Positions 26,098 to 35,503 of a stretch of 64,000 nt of DNA are shown here, piece after piece. Source of the stretch: Bacteriovoracaceae bacterium. Its GTDB lineage: Bacteria > Bdellovibrionota > UBA1018. How positions within the stretch are numbered: the first letter of the stretch is position 1; the number at the start of each line of letters is the position of its first letter. The notes beneath the pieces are model-generated. The model was not told the DNA's origin, ran no database searches, and worked only from the letters and a program-made list of their open reading frames with translations. The stretch covers positions 124,001 through 188,000 of the forward strand of contig CANFJX010000001.1 of assembly GCA_947447665.1 (NCBI GenBank), written 5' to 3'. The position numbers and the translations under genes were made by a program.

Positions 26098-27867
26098 TTA
26101 ATAAATAAAAGTATCGGGAAACTGAAGATCTACGACCACTTGGGTCGCGTCTATCGCCCGGTATTGCCTGCTCAGACCCTTTTTAAAAGACTTTCTTAAT
26201 TTTGGCTCACTTGCTAAGCCAATATTTTTTTCATAAATGGCCTGGGCTTTTTTCCGCTCTCCAAGCACATCTAGACAACGAGCGAGATACAAATCACGCA
26301 CTAAAACTACGTGACTCGAAAGAACCAGAGAGAGCGTTTTTTCCAAATAGTTTCGCGCCTCCTGAAATCGATGAATCTTAAAAGCCACAATTGCTCCCTG
26401 CAACCAAAGGTGACCATCCTGAGGAAACGCTTCTATAGCCCGCTGAAGATGAGCCAAGGTTTTTTCCTGGTAACCCTCCAGTTGATTTTCGACATGATAA
26501 CTTAAGTAAGCGCTACGGTAGTGTCTCACAGCCTCAAGTAACCCTGCAGATTTAGGCTGAAAGCCCGTGACTATCCGAGCTGACTCCTCGCATTCTAATG
26601 CCGAACGCTGCCAAAATTTTTCTACATCAACCTCGAGAAAATCTCCTAAGCCTACCGGAGACTCTTGCCGATACCCCATCCAAAACTTAAGGGACTCTGG
26701 CTCAAAAACCGCTGATTTAATCGTCGTGACTACACTGAGCGTATTTCCGAACACGCGCTCTTGCCCGGTAAAAAAGTCCACGTGGTCTCCAAGGGTCTCA
26801 GCCATATGGCGCGGCTCGAGCTTGCCGCGATGAGATTCAAGTAGTTGCCTCATACGAAAAAAACGAGCATGAAGATCTTCGCAGTATGCACCCGACAAGA
26901 GAGCTTCGGTTTTACGAAAGTCATCCGAATGAAAATAATTAGTATGCGTCAGAAGTCCATCTGACACACGGTGGACCCGTACACCGTCAGGGGTCATTTG
27001 AACAACTGCAGCATCTTTTTCCCGAGCACTCGAAATCACGAAAGACCAGTTCGCAAACGGCCGCTTGCGACTCACGAGGTCAATGGCCTGAGTGAGCGTT
27101 TTTGCCTTGCGAATCACCTCGTCACCCACAACGATAATTGGGTGACCTTGCAAGGTCACTTTTTTACCAAAATGAGCATGAGTAAAAAGGGTAAGCCCCT
27201 CTCGATTCATCGCCGTCAGCCCCCCCGTGTGAACGCCTGCCGAAGTCAGCGCAACGTAAGGAATCTCTCCTGGATGGTCGGGCTCATTAAACACGACTGT
27301 AGCTTGCCGCTCCCAAGACCCTACAATCAAGTAATCGAGGTTCCTACAAGCCAAAAATCGACCCTCTTTAGTCCAACTCGGAAAAGCCACGGCACTCGTG
27401 CAGCCAGGCAAGCCGCCCGGAATCCACTCCGGTAACACATGCTTCATTAACGAAGACCGAGCCAGTAACATCATTGCATCCGCTTGAATCACGCACTCGC
27501 GCATTTCTGAATAGGATAAACCTAATTCCTCAGCCATGCCTGAGATTGCCTGACGTATCTCAGGCTCGAGACGCCGATCGATGAGTGGCACTAGAATTTT
27601 TTTATAAAAAGCCACGACCGAATCTTGAATCCAAGGGTTCTGCAATAATCCCGGACCTCTTCGAATCAGCCATTCGTTTTTTTTAATTAAAACAGGAATC
27701 GGTCCTTGAGCAACTTTTTCCCTCAAGAGAGCGGCGTGAGCCCTAGCGCGCTCAGCCACATTACCTCGCACTCGAATAAAATGAATACCTCGCACCGTCC
27801 TAAAGTCTAAACTTGAATCTGGCCTCATCGGAGCGCCAAAGTAAGCCAGTCGCTCATAAATAGCCAT
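26098..27867 (-). CDS. C45-type acyltransferase/hydrolase with TPR-like C-terminus
   Basis: Ntn-hydrolase of the peptidase C45 (acyl-CoA:6-APA acyltransferase-like) family, 589 residues. The self-processing nucleophile is C156 in LPGCTSAVAF, followed by the family's CRNLDYL and TSAGVHTGGLTAMNREGLT blocks. Autocleavage before C156 is expected to give two chains. Residues 450-570 (alternating helices, e.g. LQRAIEAFPQDGHLWLQGAIVAFK and RNYLEKTLSLVLSS) look like three or so TPR units, an uncommon addition. No signal peptide. Start uncertain (an alternative ATG is 13 codons downstream). Substrate unknown; amide or acyl-amino compounds are typical. Confidence 0.78.
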   Translation of the reverse strand: MAIYERLAYFGAPMRPDSSLDFRTVRGIHFIRVRGNVAERARAHAALLREKVAQGPIPVLIKKNEWLIRRGPGLLQNPWIQDSVVAFYKKILVPLIDRRLEPEIRQAISGMAEELGLSYSEMRECVIQADAMMLLARSSLMKHVLPEWIPGGLPGCTSAVAFPSWTKEGRFLACRNLDYLIVGSWERQATVVFNEPDHPGEIPYVALTSAGVHTGGLTAMNREGLTLFTHAHFGKKVTLQGHPIIVVGDEVIRKAKTLTQAIDLVSRKRPFANWSFVISSAREKDAAVVQMTPDGVRVHRVSDGLLTHTNYFHSDDFRKTEALLSGAYCEDLHARFFRMRQLLESHRGKLEPRHMAETLGDHVDFFTGQERVFGNTLSVVTTIKSAVFEPESLKFWMGYRQESPVGLGDFLEVDVEKFWQRSALECEESARIVTGFQPKSAGLLEAVRHYRSAYLSYHVENQLEGYQEKTLAHLQRAIEAFPQDGHLWLQGAIVAFKIHRFQEARNYLEKTLSLVLSSHVVLVRDLYLARCLDVLGERKKAQAIYEKNIGLASEPKLRKSFKKGLSRQYRAIDATQVVVDLQFPDTFIY

Positions 27868-27905
27868 AGACTTCTAGAGGGCTCTGCGATGTATTTAATT
27901 TTACT

Positions 27906-28409
27906 TCACTGAACTAAGCTCGAACCCTTGAGCTTCACGACACTCATCGTTCCAGAAATCAAATCGTGCAAAGCACGCTTTTCAGGATGAAAAGCCGCCA
28001 TCATAAAGCCAACCCCCAGGGTGATATAAGATGCAAAATAACTCAGACACCGAACCAATGATTGGCGCAGGGAGACTTTCTCTTTCGTCTCAGTCGAAAT
28101 GACATAAATACGAAATAGACGTTTTCCTGGAGTAGTTCCAAACCTTGAAGTCAGGACAGTGAAGTAAATCAGCGAAAAAAATACTCGACTTCCCACGACT
28201 GCCATCTGCATCCCGAGAGAGTCCACAGCCTCGGCCCAGGAAAAAGAACTCCTACCCGCTGAATCAAAAAAAATTGTCTGAACCCAATAAGCCCCCCCTA
28301 GAACTGCAAAAACAGCAACGATGGCAATCAGATCGAGCAGAATACTATCGACAAAATCAGCCAAAGCTCGGAGCCAAAACCCAGCATATTTAAACTCACT
28401 TGCAACCAT
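27906..28409 (-). CDS. RDD-family membrane protein
   Basis: 167 residues with about three membrane segments. The RDD signature is present as ALADFVDSILLDLI (R/D/D positions) and TTPGKRLFRIYVI, and it ends in the usual HDLISGTMSVV. Transport of ions or compatible solutes has been suggested for some members; role here unknown. It may be co-transcribed with the C45-type gene that follows after 38 bases. Confidence 0.88.
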   Translation of the reverse strand: MVASEFKYAGFWLRALADFVDSILLDLIAIVAVFAVLGGAYWVQTIFFDSAGRSSFSWAEAVDSLGMQMAVVGSRVFFSLIYFTVLTSRFGTTPGKRLFRIYVISTETKEKVSLRQSLVRCLSYFASYITLGVGFMMAAFHPEKRALHDLISGTMSVVKLKGSSLVQ

Positions 28410-28504
28410 AGCCCATGACCTTCGGCTCGCTGAGTCTTCATGTCAACCCATTTTTTTCTGCCGGCATAAGGCTTGCTTTCTAGCCGCCGGGTGGAGGACG
28501 AGAC

Positions 28505-29320
28505 ATGAGCTCTTTGCTATTCATCCAAGGAAATAGAAAAAAAATTTTTGTGATGTCCGCATTGTACTTTTTTTCTGCGACTGCATTTGCCGCCATGCCA
28601 GAAAAGGAATACCTGTTACAATTAAAAACAGCGAACGAATTAGCGCTCAAGAAAAAGCTTTATTCATCTCGAACTGACCAGGCACTGTCCTCCCAACTTC
28701 TGATGAGACTCTTTGGGCGCTACTATCAGGTCGGAGACACCTGGACCGTGGCCGCATGGCAGTTTGAGCACGGCATGATGCGCATGACGGGAGCGTCGAA
28801 TCAAACCAAGAGTCAAGTCGGACGCGGAGGAGTCTTCAAATATCAGGTGACTGAAGTGAAGAATGGAACCCACCCACAGGTCGTCATACAAGTCACGCAG
28901 ATGGAGGAGCCTGGCTTTCAGCGCGTCGACCCGAACGTTCAATATTTACAACTCACTATGAACGACTCGTTGCTTCAGAGCGAAAAAATTTACAGCATCG
29001 GGCCTAACTCTCAACTCCGGACAGCATCCCCCAATGGAATTCACACAGAAATATCTCCCCTCGAGCTTTATCCCTTGGATACCCCCGAAGTCTCCTTCGT
29101 TAACAAAATTCCATTCAAGGCGCCGGACCTTCCTTCTACAATTCAGAAATTCGTGAACCAAACGGGTTGGCAGCTAAACTCCTCAAACACGCTACAGTTC
29201 GAGCAAGATGACTTCTTCGGGCGCCCGATCGACATCATCTGGGAACTCGGTAAACCTTGGCCCTCCTTTTTAAAAACAAGTAACGGCATAGCTATTTTAT
29301 TAGATAGGAGCACTCAATGA
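28505..29320 (+). CDS. Secreted protein of unknown function, coupled to a transglutaminase-like lipoprotein
   Basis: 271 residues, not recognised. A signal peptide ends after FSATAFA (about residue 30); the mature protein starts with a Leu-rich helix (LLQLKTANELALKKKL) then becomes mainly beta. Start has GGAGG 10 bases upstream. Its stop overlaps the next gene's start (ATGA), so both exported proteins are made together and probably work together in the periplasm or outer membrane. Confidence 0.75.
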   Translation: MSSLLFIQGNRKKIFVMSALYFFSATAFAAMPEKEYLLQLKTANELALKKKLYSSRTDQALSSQLLMRLFGRYYQVGDTWTVAAWQFEHGMMRMTGASNQTKSQVGRGGVFKYQVTEVKNGTHPQVVIQVTQMEEPGFQRVDPNVQYLQLTMNDSLLQSEKIYSIGPNSQLRTASPNGIHTEISPLELYPLDTPEVSFVNKIPFKAPDLPSTIQKFVNQTGWQLNSSNTLQFEQDDFFGRPIDIIWELGKPWPSFLKTSNGIAILLDRSTQ

Positions 29321-30711
29321 GAGCACAGTCGAGAGCTTGGCCACTCCCTATTATTTTAATGATGAGCTTAGGTTTAATATCCTGCGGCACGGGCTCGGAG
29401 TCCCAAAATCTCGGAGAAAATGCATCTCCACTGGGTGTCTCGGGGCGCGGCCCGGACCGCACTTTTCAGCCCTCAGACCTCAGAGGGGAAAAAAACTTTG
29501 CTCACCTCATCAACACATTCACTCAGGGAAAGACGGAACCCACTCCCTGGGCCGGTTACTGGTGGCCTTACACGAGGAATGGAATTGCAGCCGGGGGTTT
29601 TTCAGACAATATCAGTCCCGCCGGAAAATATGATGCAGCAAGGGGACACACGACCCAAGCTCAGCAGTGGGAGGTCAAAAATCACGGAGCAGGAGTTCCG
29701 AAGGTCCAGCAATGGTGGGGGCACTGCAATGGATGGTGTGCTGCCTCAGCACTTTTTCCAGAGCCCCACGAGTCAGTTAAAGTAAATCAAATCAATTTTG
29801 GAATTGGGGATATTAAAGCACTCCTCACCGAAGCGGGTATGTCAGTCGACGCAGACTTCTTCGGAGAGCGAATCGACGTAGACGATCCCAACTCACCCAA
29901 ATATTGGGACACCGTCCCTGACCAATACTTCTTAGTGCTCACGAACTACATCGGTAAACTCAAACGTGCGGTTTTGATTGACCGCTACACAGGATCCCAA
30001 GTCTGGAACCAACCACTCGCCGGTTATCGATTTGAATATCCCAAGCCTTCAGACTATCTAGGTAACTCTCCCGATGCTCCCAATGTCTACAAAATCCAGC
30101 TGACCTCTAAAATCTGGTGGTTAGACGATGGGGTAGCCCCCGACGTTCAAACTCATGCCTTCAACTTTGAGGAGGACGACCCCACTGGAGTCATTCAATC
30201 TCGCACCCTCAAAATGGAAGTGTGGCTAGACGGCCCCGTTCAGTTCGAATCCGATGGAAAAATTACCGCCAGCGGAGATGTGATCGTGACCAAAAAAAAC
30301 GACGCCTACGTGGGCGGCGCCTGGATGATGGGGGAAGGCTATATGGTTGACGCTTGGCCCGATTACATGTGGGTTCCGTACAACCTCACTAAACCTTTTG
30401 ATCCAGACGAAGACTACGTCAATCCCTACATTGATGCCGAATGGCTCCAAGCCCATCTTCTCACACCCAATGGGAGTGATGACCCAAGCGTTGCACCTGG
30501 ACGCCTTGAATCTGCCCCTCCCGCTTATCCGGCTGGATACCCCTATCGCTACACACCAGGATTGCCCTTTTTCCCGGGCAGTTACCCTAATTTTCCAACC
30601 ACAGGCTCCGGTTTCCCAACGGGATATAATCCAAATACACCATCAAATTCAGGTACTTGGCCCACAAATTCAGGAACCTGGCCTGCCGGAGCCCCCTCTA
30701 GTCCAAGGTGA
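29317..30711 (+). CDS. Lipoprotein resembling transglutaminase elicitors (PF16683-like)
   Basis: 464-residue lipoprotein: signal peptide with lipobox LISC (C23). The core (about 75-375) has PWAGYWWPYTRNGI (77-90) and WWGHCNGWCAAS (133-144), with C137 or C141 as candidate nucleophile, then conserved His/Asp-containing segments (VQTHAFNFEEDD, MVDAWPDYMWVPYNLT). This arrangement reminds me of the GP42/M81D transglutaminase-elicitor family known from oomycetes and some bacteria. Residues 395-464 are a Pro/Gly/Tyr/Ser-rich low-complexity tail, probably surface-exposed. Family placement is by recollection and moderate. Confidence 0.6.
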   Translation: MRAQSRAWPLPIILMMSLGLISCGTGSESQNLGENASPLGVSGRGPDRTFQPSDLRGEKNFAHLINTFTQGKTEPTPWAGYWWPYTRNGIAAGGFSDNISPAGKYDAARGHTTQAQQWEVKNHGAGVPKVQQWWGHCNGWCAASALFPEPHESVKVNQINFGIGDIKALLTEAGMSVDADFFGERIDVDDPNSPKYWDTVPDQYFLVLTNYIGKLKRAVLIDRYTGSQVWNQPLAGYRFEYPKPSDYLGNSPDAPNVYKIQLTSKIWWLDDGVAPDVQTHAFNFEEDDPTGVIQSRTLKMEVWLDGPVQFESDGKITASGDVIVTKKNDAYVGGAWMMGEGYMVDAWPDYMWVPYNLTKPFDPDEDYVNPYIDAEWLQAHLLTPNGSDDPSVAPGRLESAPPAYPAGYPYRYTPGLPFFPGSYPNFPTTGSGFPTGYNPNTPSNSGTWPTNSGTWPAGAPSSPR

Positions 30712-30769
30712 TTGGATTTATTACACTTTTAATGAGCAATAAACAGGAACCTATGGTACTTAATGCAAC

Positions 30770-31801
30770 GTGCAATATTTGATAAAAACGGTATTTTTTA
30801 TTACCCTATTATTATCTGCCACCACTAAAGCCTCTGCAAACGTCCCGTCCCCTATTTCAACAGACCCTCTTTCGCCCGCAGCCAAAGTAACCGCTACTGA
30901 AGAACCCCCTCAAGACGCTCTTCAGGCGCTAAAGAAATCTCTCGGGGTTACCTATTTTTCCTTTTTCTATGGCCCCGGCCTTCATCCTGATTCTTTTGGT
31001 TTTAGCCCCAACCAGCTAGGAGAAGCAGAAAAACACGGCCTTTACCTCCAAAACAATGTGTCTTTTCGATACAAGTTTTCAAGTAACTTGGCCCTCGACA
31101 TCCAAACCCGTTTCAATATTTTCCTGACTAACTTCAAGCAACTCAGCGACTTTCAACCTTTCATTTGGGAAAGCCCTCGAATCGGCATTTCAGGAAAACT
31201 CCTCCACGGTACAGACTGGTCAATCAGTGGTGCAATCAATACGGATTTCCCTTATTTTCTACCTCAGCCCTTCAGCGGATTTGAAGTCCGACAAAGAACG
31301 GTACTCCTAAATCCCGGAATGTTTGCTAATTTCACTTATGAGCCAAAGCAGAGTAAATGGTCGGTTTTTAGCGTCCTCGCCCCTCGAGTGTTTTTTTATG
31401 CAGACCGAAACGCTGCAGAGCCCTCATTCCTCAAGGGCGGCTACACCGCCCAAAACAAGCCCGAGCTCATTATCGCCCTCCAACCCACCGTGAGCTACCA
31501 GATTTCAAACTCACTCAGCCTTTCCCTGGGTGCCAAAATTGATTATCGGAAGCACGTCCTATCGAGCTGGAATCCTTTGAATGCCGATTTTGCCTCCAAC
31601 GGAACCAATTCAGCCTGGCGAGTCGCCCCCATGAGTGTGTTTCTTGGCTTCACCTACAAACTCTCTCCTGCTCTCACCGTTTTCCCTTTTATCGCAACTT
31701 ATCCAATTAATGCCCAAAGAGTTGACGCAACCACAGGCGAAAAAGCCACCCTCCTGGAAACCACTTCGATCGGGATGTGGGTGCGAGGAACCCTCTTTTA
31801 G
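30770..31801 (+). CDS. Putative outer-membrane beta-barrel protein
   Basis: 343 residues. Signal peptide with cleavage after TKASA; then repeated amphipathic beta strands ending in aromatic residues, and a C-terminal phenylalanine (GMWVRGTLF), the usual outer-membrane assembly signal. I cannot name a porin family. It starts with GTG (no ATG is in frame nearby; a TTG three codons later is the alternative). It follows the two exported-protein genes after 58 bases and may share their operon. Confidence 0.75.
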   Translation: MQYLIKTVFFITLLLSATTKASANVPSPISTDPLSPAAKVTATEEPPQDALQALKKSLGVTYFSFFYGPGLHPDSFGFSPNQLGEAEKHGLYLQNNVSFRYKFSSNLALDIQTRFNIFLTNFKQLSDFQPFIWESPRIGISGKLLHGTDWSISGAINTDFPYFLPQPFSGFEVRQRTVLLNPGMFANFTYEPKQSKWSVFSVLAPRVFFYADRNAAEPSFLKGGYTAQNKPELIIALQPTVSYQISNSLSLSLGAKIDYRKHVLSSWNPLNADFASNGTNSAWRVAPMSVFLGFTYKLSPALTVFPFIATYPINAQRVDATTGEKATLLETTSIGMWVRGTLF

Positions 31802-31826
31802 CCGGCCTGCTCAGGCATCTGAGCAA

Positions 31827-31855
31827 TTGACACCAAGAATCCAGCCTTGTATAAA
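31827..31855 (+). promoter_or_regulatory. Near-perfect sigma70 promoter with +1 at the tatA ATG
   Basis: TTGACA, exactly 17 bases, TATAAA. The A of the downstream ATG is the seventh base after the -10, the usual transcription start position, so the mRNA would be leaderless. No Shine-Dalgarno lies in the six bases between. Confidence 0.8.
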
Positions 31856-31861
31856 ACGCTT

Positions 31862-32116
31862 ATGTTTGGAATATCTGGTGAACACCTTCTTATTTTGGGT
31901 ATTGTTTTGCTTATTTTTGGCCCGCGACGCCTCCCTGAGTTGGGAAATACGCTCGGAAAGGCGATCCGCAACTTTAAAGATGCCATCTCGGGAGTTGAGG
32001 AAGCCAAGTATAGAAAACTAGAGGAAACCTCGACTCAAACCGCGCAAGCGGCTGTGAACCCAGCTCAGCAGCCAGAGCAAACTCCGAGTGCGGTAAAGCA
32101 ACCGCAGCAGATCTAA
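31862..32116 (+). CDS. tatA: Twin-arginine translocase subunit TatA
   Basis: 84-residue TatA/TatE-type protein. One N-terminal membrane helix (HLLILGIVLLIFG), the FGPRRLPELG hinge, an amphipathic helix (GNTLGKAIRNFKDAISG) and a Gln/Pro/Thr-rich disordered tail. It multimerises to form the export pore for folded proteins. Start is the ATG before FGISGEH; the frame's TTG at 31847 lies within the promoter spacer and can be dismissed. tatB/tatC are not adjacent. Confidence 0.93.
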   Translation: MFGISGEHLLILGIVLLIFGPRRLPELGNTLGKAIRNFKDAISGVEEAKYRKLEETSTQTAQAAVNPAQQPEQTPSAVKQPQQI

Positions 32117-32150
32117 GATCGCTGCCCTCTGAGTTGCTTGAGTGCCTAGT

Positions 32151-32684
32151 TTAGTTAGGATACTTTAGATAGTAAATATCGGGCAAGTTCCGACTGTATT
32201 CTTCGAGATCAAGGCCATAGCCCACCAAAAACTGATCTTCTATCGTCTGACCGATGTACTTCACAGGGACATCTACAACTCGCTTGGAGGACTTATCAAG
32301 GAGGGTGACAATCTCAACTGACGCTGGCCCTGCGGACTTCAGTCTTTCATAGAGAAATTTAAGCGTCCGACCGCTATCAATAATTTCCTCTACGATAAGC
32401 ACATGCTTATTTCTAATGTCAGCTTGAATATCTTTAAGAATCGTTACAGTGCCGCTCGATGATCTGGCTTTACCATAGCTGGACAGCCTGACAAATTCGA
32501 CCTCAGTCGGTACTTTCAATTGCCTTAGCAAGTCAGCCATAAAGAGTATGGCCCCCTTCAGGACACCTACCAGGACTAATTCCTGCCCCTCATAATCGCG
32601 ATTAATTTTCTCTGCAATGACCTGAATGGCTGCATCAATTTCGTGACGACTGAGGTATTTGGTAAAATTCTTTTCGTCCAACAT
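32151..32684 (-). CDS. hpt: Hypoxanthine phosphoribosyltransferase
   Basis: Purine salvage: converts hypoxanthine (and guanine) with PRPP to IMP/GMP. 177 residues, with VLKGAILFMADLLRQL, the PRPP loop VLIVEEIIDSGRTL (E-E-I-I-D in place of the commoner EDIIDTG) and the YIGQTIEDQFLVGYGLD base-binding region. Last gene of the tal-slyD-valS-plsB-gpsA-hpt stretch, 85 bases after gpsA; converges on tatA with 34 bases between stops. Confidence 0.94.
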   Translation of the reverse strand: MLDEKNFTKYLSRHEIDAAIQVIAEKINRDYEGQELVLVGVLKGAILFMADLLRQLKVPTEVEFVRLSSYGKARSSSGTVTILKDIQADIRNKHVLIVEEIIDSGRTLKFLYERLKSAGPASVEIVTLLDKSSKRVVDVPVKYIGQTIEDQFLVGYGLDLEEYSRNLPDIYYLKYPN

Positions 32685-32769
32685 AAAAATCCTTTAGGGT
32701 TCGCTGGTGATGGTTTTGATTTTGCCGATTTCAGAGTCGTTTTGCAACCCTGAACTTGAATCTTACGAA

Positions 32770-33774
32770 TCACCAACGCTGAATCAAATCCTTCAAAACA
32801 TCGCCAGCAGACTTTCCCTCATGAGTCAGGCGGTAAACCCCCTCAGTGATCGGCATGGAGATCCCACGGGCGGAAGCGAATTTCCAGACGTGTTCCGTCG
32901 TTCCCACACCCTCAGCAGTGCTCCCCAATTCTTCGATAATTTTCTCAAGCCGCTCACCCCGAGCTAATCGGAAACCCACCCGATAATTCCTACTCTTGGG
33001 GCTACCGCAAGTGGCTAGCAAATCTCCGATACCGGCCAGCCCCAAAAAAGTCTGAACCTGAGCGCCCATTGCAGTGCCAAAGCGGACCATTTCATTCAAT
33101 CCTAGAGTGATGAGCATCGCACGCGAATTCCAGCCTAATCCGAGGCCGTCGAGCGCACCCGCTGCAATCGCTAAAATATTTTTCAGCGTCCCAGCCCATT
33201 CAACACCCACGAGATCAGTTTGGGTCGAGACGAGAAATTGCGGTCCTCGAAGCAGAATCTCGCCCGCATGACAAACCTCTGCAAACTCCGAAGCCACAAC
33301 TGTGGCAGCAGGCTCTCCTGATGCGATTTCATGAGCCAGATTCGGTCCGCTCACGACACCCACCCGACGCGTAGGCAACTCCTCGATGAGAATCTCCGAG
33401 ATTCGTTTCATCGTGCCTCCCTCGATTCCCTTGGTCGCATGAAGCACTATTTCGTCCCCCTTCATGAATGGGGCAAGATCCCTAGCCCTCAATCGGCACG
33501 CACTCGAGGGCAGAACCCAAAACACGGCGCTCACCCCTCCTTCTAAAACATGATTCATCGAACTCGTCGCAGAAACTTTCTGGTCAAGCTGAACATGAGG
33601 AATGTATCGACTTTGAACTCGAGTGGAATTAAACTGCCTGACTTGGCTTTCATCACGCAGCCAGATTCTCACCGAACGACAGTTGCGAGAAAGCAGGTGA
33701 GCCAGGACAGTTCCCCAGCTTCCGCCCCCAATGACTGCAACCGTTGAATTATACCAAAAATCCTTGGAGGTCAT
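32770..33774 (-). CDS. gpsA: NAD(P)+-dependent glycerol-3-phosphate dehydrogenase
   Basis: Reduces dihydroxyacetone phosphate to sn-glycerol-3-phosphate for phospholipid synthesis. N-terminal nucleotide fold VAVIGGGSWGTVLAHLL, SGPNLAHEIASGEP block, catalytic K in GTLKNILAIAAGALDGLGLG. With the ATG at 33774 it has 335 residues, standard for the family, and overlaps the plsB-like stop by 26 bases; a longer start at 33828 would overlap by 80 and is less likely. Directly follows the enzyme that consumes its product. Confidence 0.95.
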   Translation of the reverse strand: MTSKDFWYNSTVAVIGGGSWGTVLAHLLSRNCRSVRIWLRDESQVRQFNSTRVQSRYIPHVQLDQKVSATSSMNHVLEGGVSAVFWVLPSSACRLRARDLAPFMKGDEIVLHATKGIEGGTMKRISEILIEELPTRRVGVVSGPNLAHEIASGEPAATVVASEFAEVCHAGEILLRGPQFLVSTQTDLVGVEWAGTLKNILAIAAGALDGLGLGWNSRAMLITLGLNEMVRFGTAMGAQVQTFLGLAGIGDLLATCGSPKSRNYRVGFRLARGERLEKIIEELGSTAEGVGTTEHVWKFASARGISMPITEGVYRLTHEGKSAGDVLKDLIQRW

Positions 33775-35494
33775 TTTGTCCAAAATGGTTATTTCTCCCG
33801 CTGAGCTCTGCCAAGCGGGAAAGTCCATACCCAGCTAGGCGATTTCTATAGTAATAGAGAAGATTCATATCCTCAGTCCAAACGGTCTGCTCCGAAACCC
33901 TCATCACCGGAGTGTCATGACACAGGCCTAATTGCCTGATGCCGTCGCGAACCCAACTCTTGATGTCTTCGCTATTCTGAAGCTCCTCGGAGAGGTAGAG
34001 TTCCCCTTTTTGAGCAAGTTGAATCAATTGAAGGCGAAACCGTTCTGCTGCCTCCAGAAAATCAACCCAAGGTAGAGTTCTCTGAGGCAAAGAGAGCCTT
34101 AAAAATCGAAACAAATCAAAGTCAGGATACTTGGCACGCAAAGTCTCAAAATAGGCGAAAGCCACCAAATGGGACGTCAGGACTGTATTTTCTTTATGAA
34201 AACGATCAGCAAGCCGAAGCCCTAGTTCATGAGTATACTCGTGATCGCGCTGCAAATTCTTTTTTAATTCGCCTTCGCTCGTGAGCCAGCGAGCTGGATC
34301 CATTTTCAAGCCCTGCGGCCCCACAGAATTACCCTCCTCATCGACAAAATTGCCAAAAATGTCGAGAGCCCGCCCCACCCGCACCGTCACATTGGACTGA
34401 GAAGCAAAGAGTTTCCAAAAAAATCCGAATACCTTGCGAATCTGCCAAGACTCATCCCTCGCGGGTATAAATCGGTGCTTCCCTGCATCTCCTAGGTAAT
34501 TATCAATCAATGAGCGCGCTTCGAGCACGTAATGATAACTCACCACCATTGGTACGACGAAAACCTTCGACTTAGGTCTCGCCTCCATCATCGCCTCAAT
34601 CTGAGCTTCCAGGCCGGTCCCCAAAAGTCCCAACTTAAGATGACTTTCAATCGCACCGCTTCGAGCCCGTCCACCGCCTGGGAAAAAGATCGAGTGAATT
34701 CCTTCTTTTAAGATTTGAGTACTGTAGTTTTTGAGAGTCTGCTTATAGATCGAATTAGTCTTATTTCGATCCACGGTATAAGCGCCTAAACGTCTCATAA
34801 AAAAACTGAGAATCGGATTAGAGAAAAGATTCAGCCCTGCGCCGTAAGCAAACGGAGGCAAGGACATCAGGTAAATGACGTAACCAACCAAAAGACTATC
34901 GAGATTACTCTGATGCGTAGGAACCAAAAGAATCGTTCCACGTTCTGCGAGTTTCTGAAGTTCCGGAATGTGGCCTAAGATCCTAATCCGAGACCTCAAG
35001 GACTCAGTCATTCCCCACGGCAAGAACCGCCTCACACTGGCAGCATTCAGCATCCAGCTAAAACCCCAGGGAACTGCATGGATCGCTAACTCATAGACCG
35101 CAGGATCAAAGAAGCCGCCCATTTCCTCTGCATAATGATCGATGACTTGCCTTAGGAGATCTTTACGATCCACCTCCGCTGCCGGCTGCAAAAGCCCCCG
35201 CTGCACTTCATTCCATAGCTTTCGATCACCCTGCATTCGCGATCGAGTGAACGGATTCCAGCGGTCTCGGCTCATCCTCAGTCGCTCTGAGTAGAGCGCC
35301 TCCCCCAGAAGAATGTCGAGTGAGGAGTCCGTAAAATTTTCAAAGGTTCGCTCAGAAACTCTTTTCAGAATCTGAGGACGGATCGCCTGAAATCGAGTCA
35401 GCGGCCCAGGTTCAATCTGAACAGTCCGCTCCCCTACAGGAAATCGATCTCCCGGAGTAAGCGGATTAGACTTTAACTGTTCCTGATCCCCCAT
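33749..35494 (-). CDS. PlsB-like glycerol-3-phosphate acyltransferase
   Basis: 1-acyl transferase of the PlsB/DHAPAT/LPLAT group, 581 residues (E. coli PlsB has about 800). Acyltransferase block I is PTHQSNLDSLL (HX4D), block III is FFPGGGRARSG (normally FPEGGRS; E is G here) and block IV is VVPMVVSYHY. Likely acylates glycerol-3-phosphate at the membrane. The next gene is gpsA, which makes that substrate; the enzyme begins nine bases after the valS stop. Confidence 0.83.
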   Translation of the reverse strand: MGDQEQLKSNPLTPGDRFPVGERTVQIEPGPLTRFQAIRPQILKRVSERTFENFTDSSLDILLGEALYSERLRMSRDRWNPFTRSRMQGDRKLWNEVQRGLLQPAAEVDRKDLLRQVIDHYAEEMGGFFDPAVYELAIHAVPWGFSWMLNAASVRRFLPWGMTESLRSRIRILGHIPELQKLAERGTILLVPTHQSNLDSLLVGYVIYLMSLPPFAYGAGLNLFSNPILSFFMRRLGAYTVDRNKTNSIYKQTLKNYSTQILKEGIHSIFFPGGGRARSGAIESHLKLGLLGTGLEAQIEAMMEARPKSKVFVVPMVVSYHYVLEARSLIDNYLGDAGKHRFIPARDESWQIRKVFGFFWKLFASQSNVTVRVGRALDIFGNFVDEEGNSVGPQGLKMDPARWLTSEGELKKNLQRDHEYTHELGLRLADRFHKENTVLTSHLVAFAYFETLRAKYPDFDLFRFLRLSLPQRTLPWVDFLEAAERFRLQLIQLAQKGELYLSEELQNSEDIKSWVRDGIRQLGLCHDTPVMRVSEQTVWTEDMNLLYYYRNRLAGYGLSRLAELSGRNNHFGQNDLQGFLV

Positions 35495-35503
35495 CTCACT
35501 TTC

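Noticed and set aside
33749..33828. Longer gpsA start inside the plsB-like gene
   Set aside because: ATG at 33774 gives the standard family length and smaller overlap.
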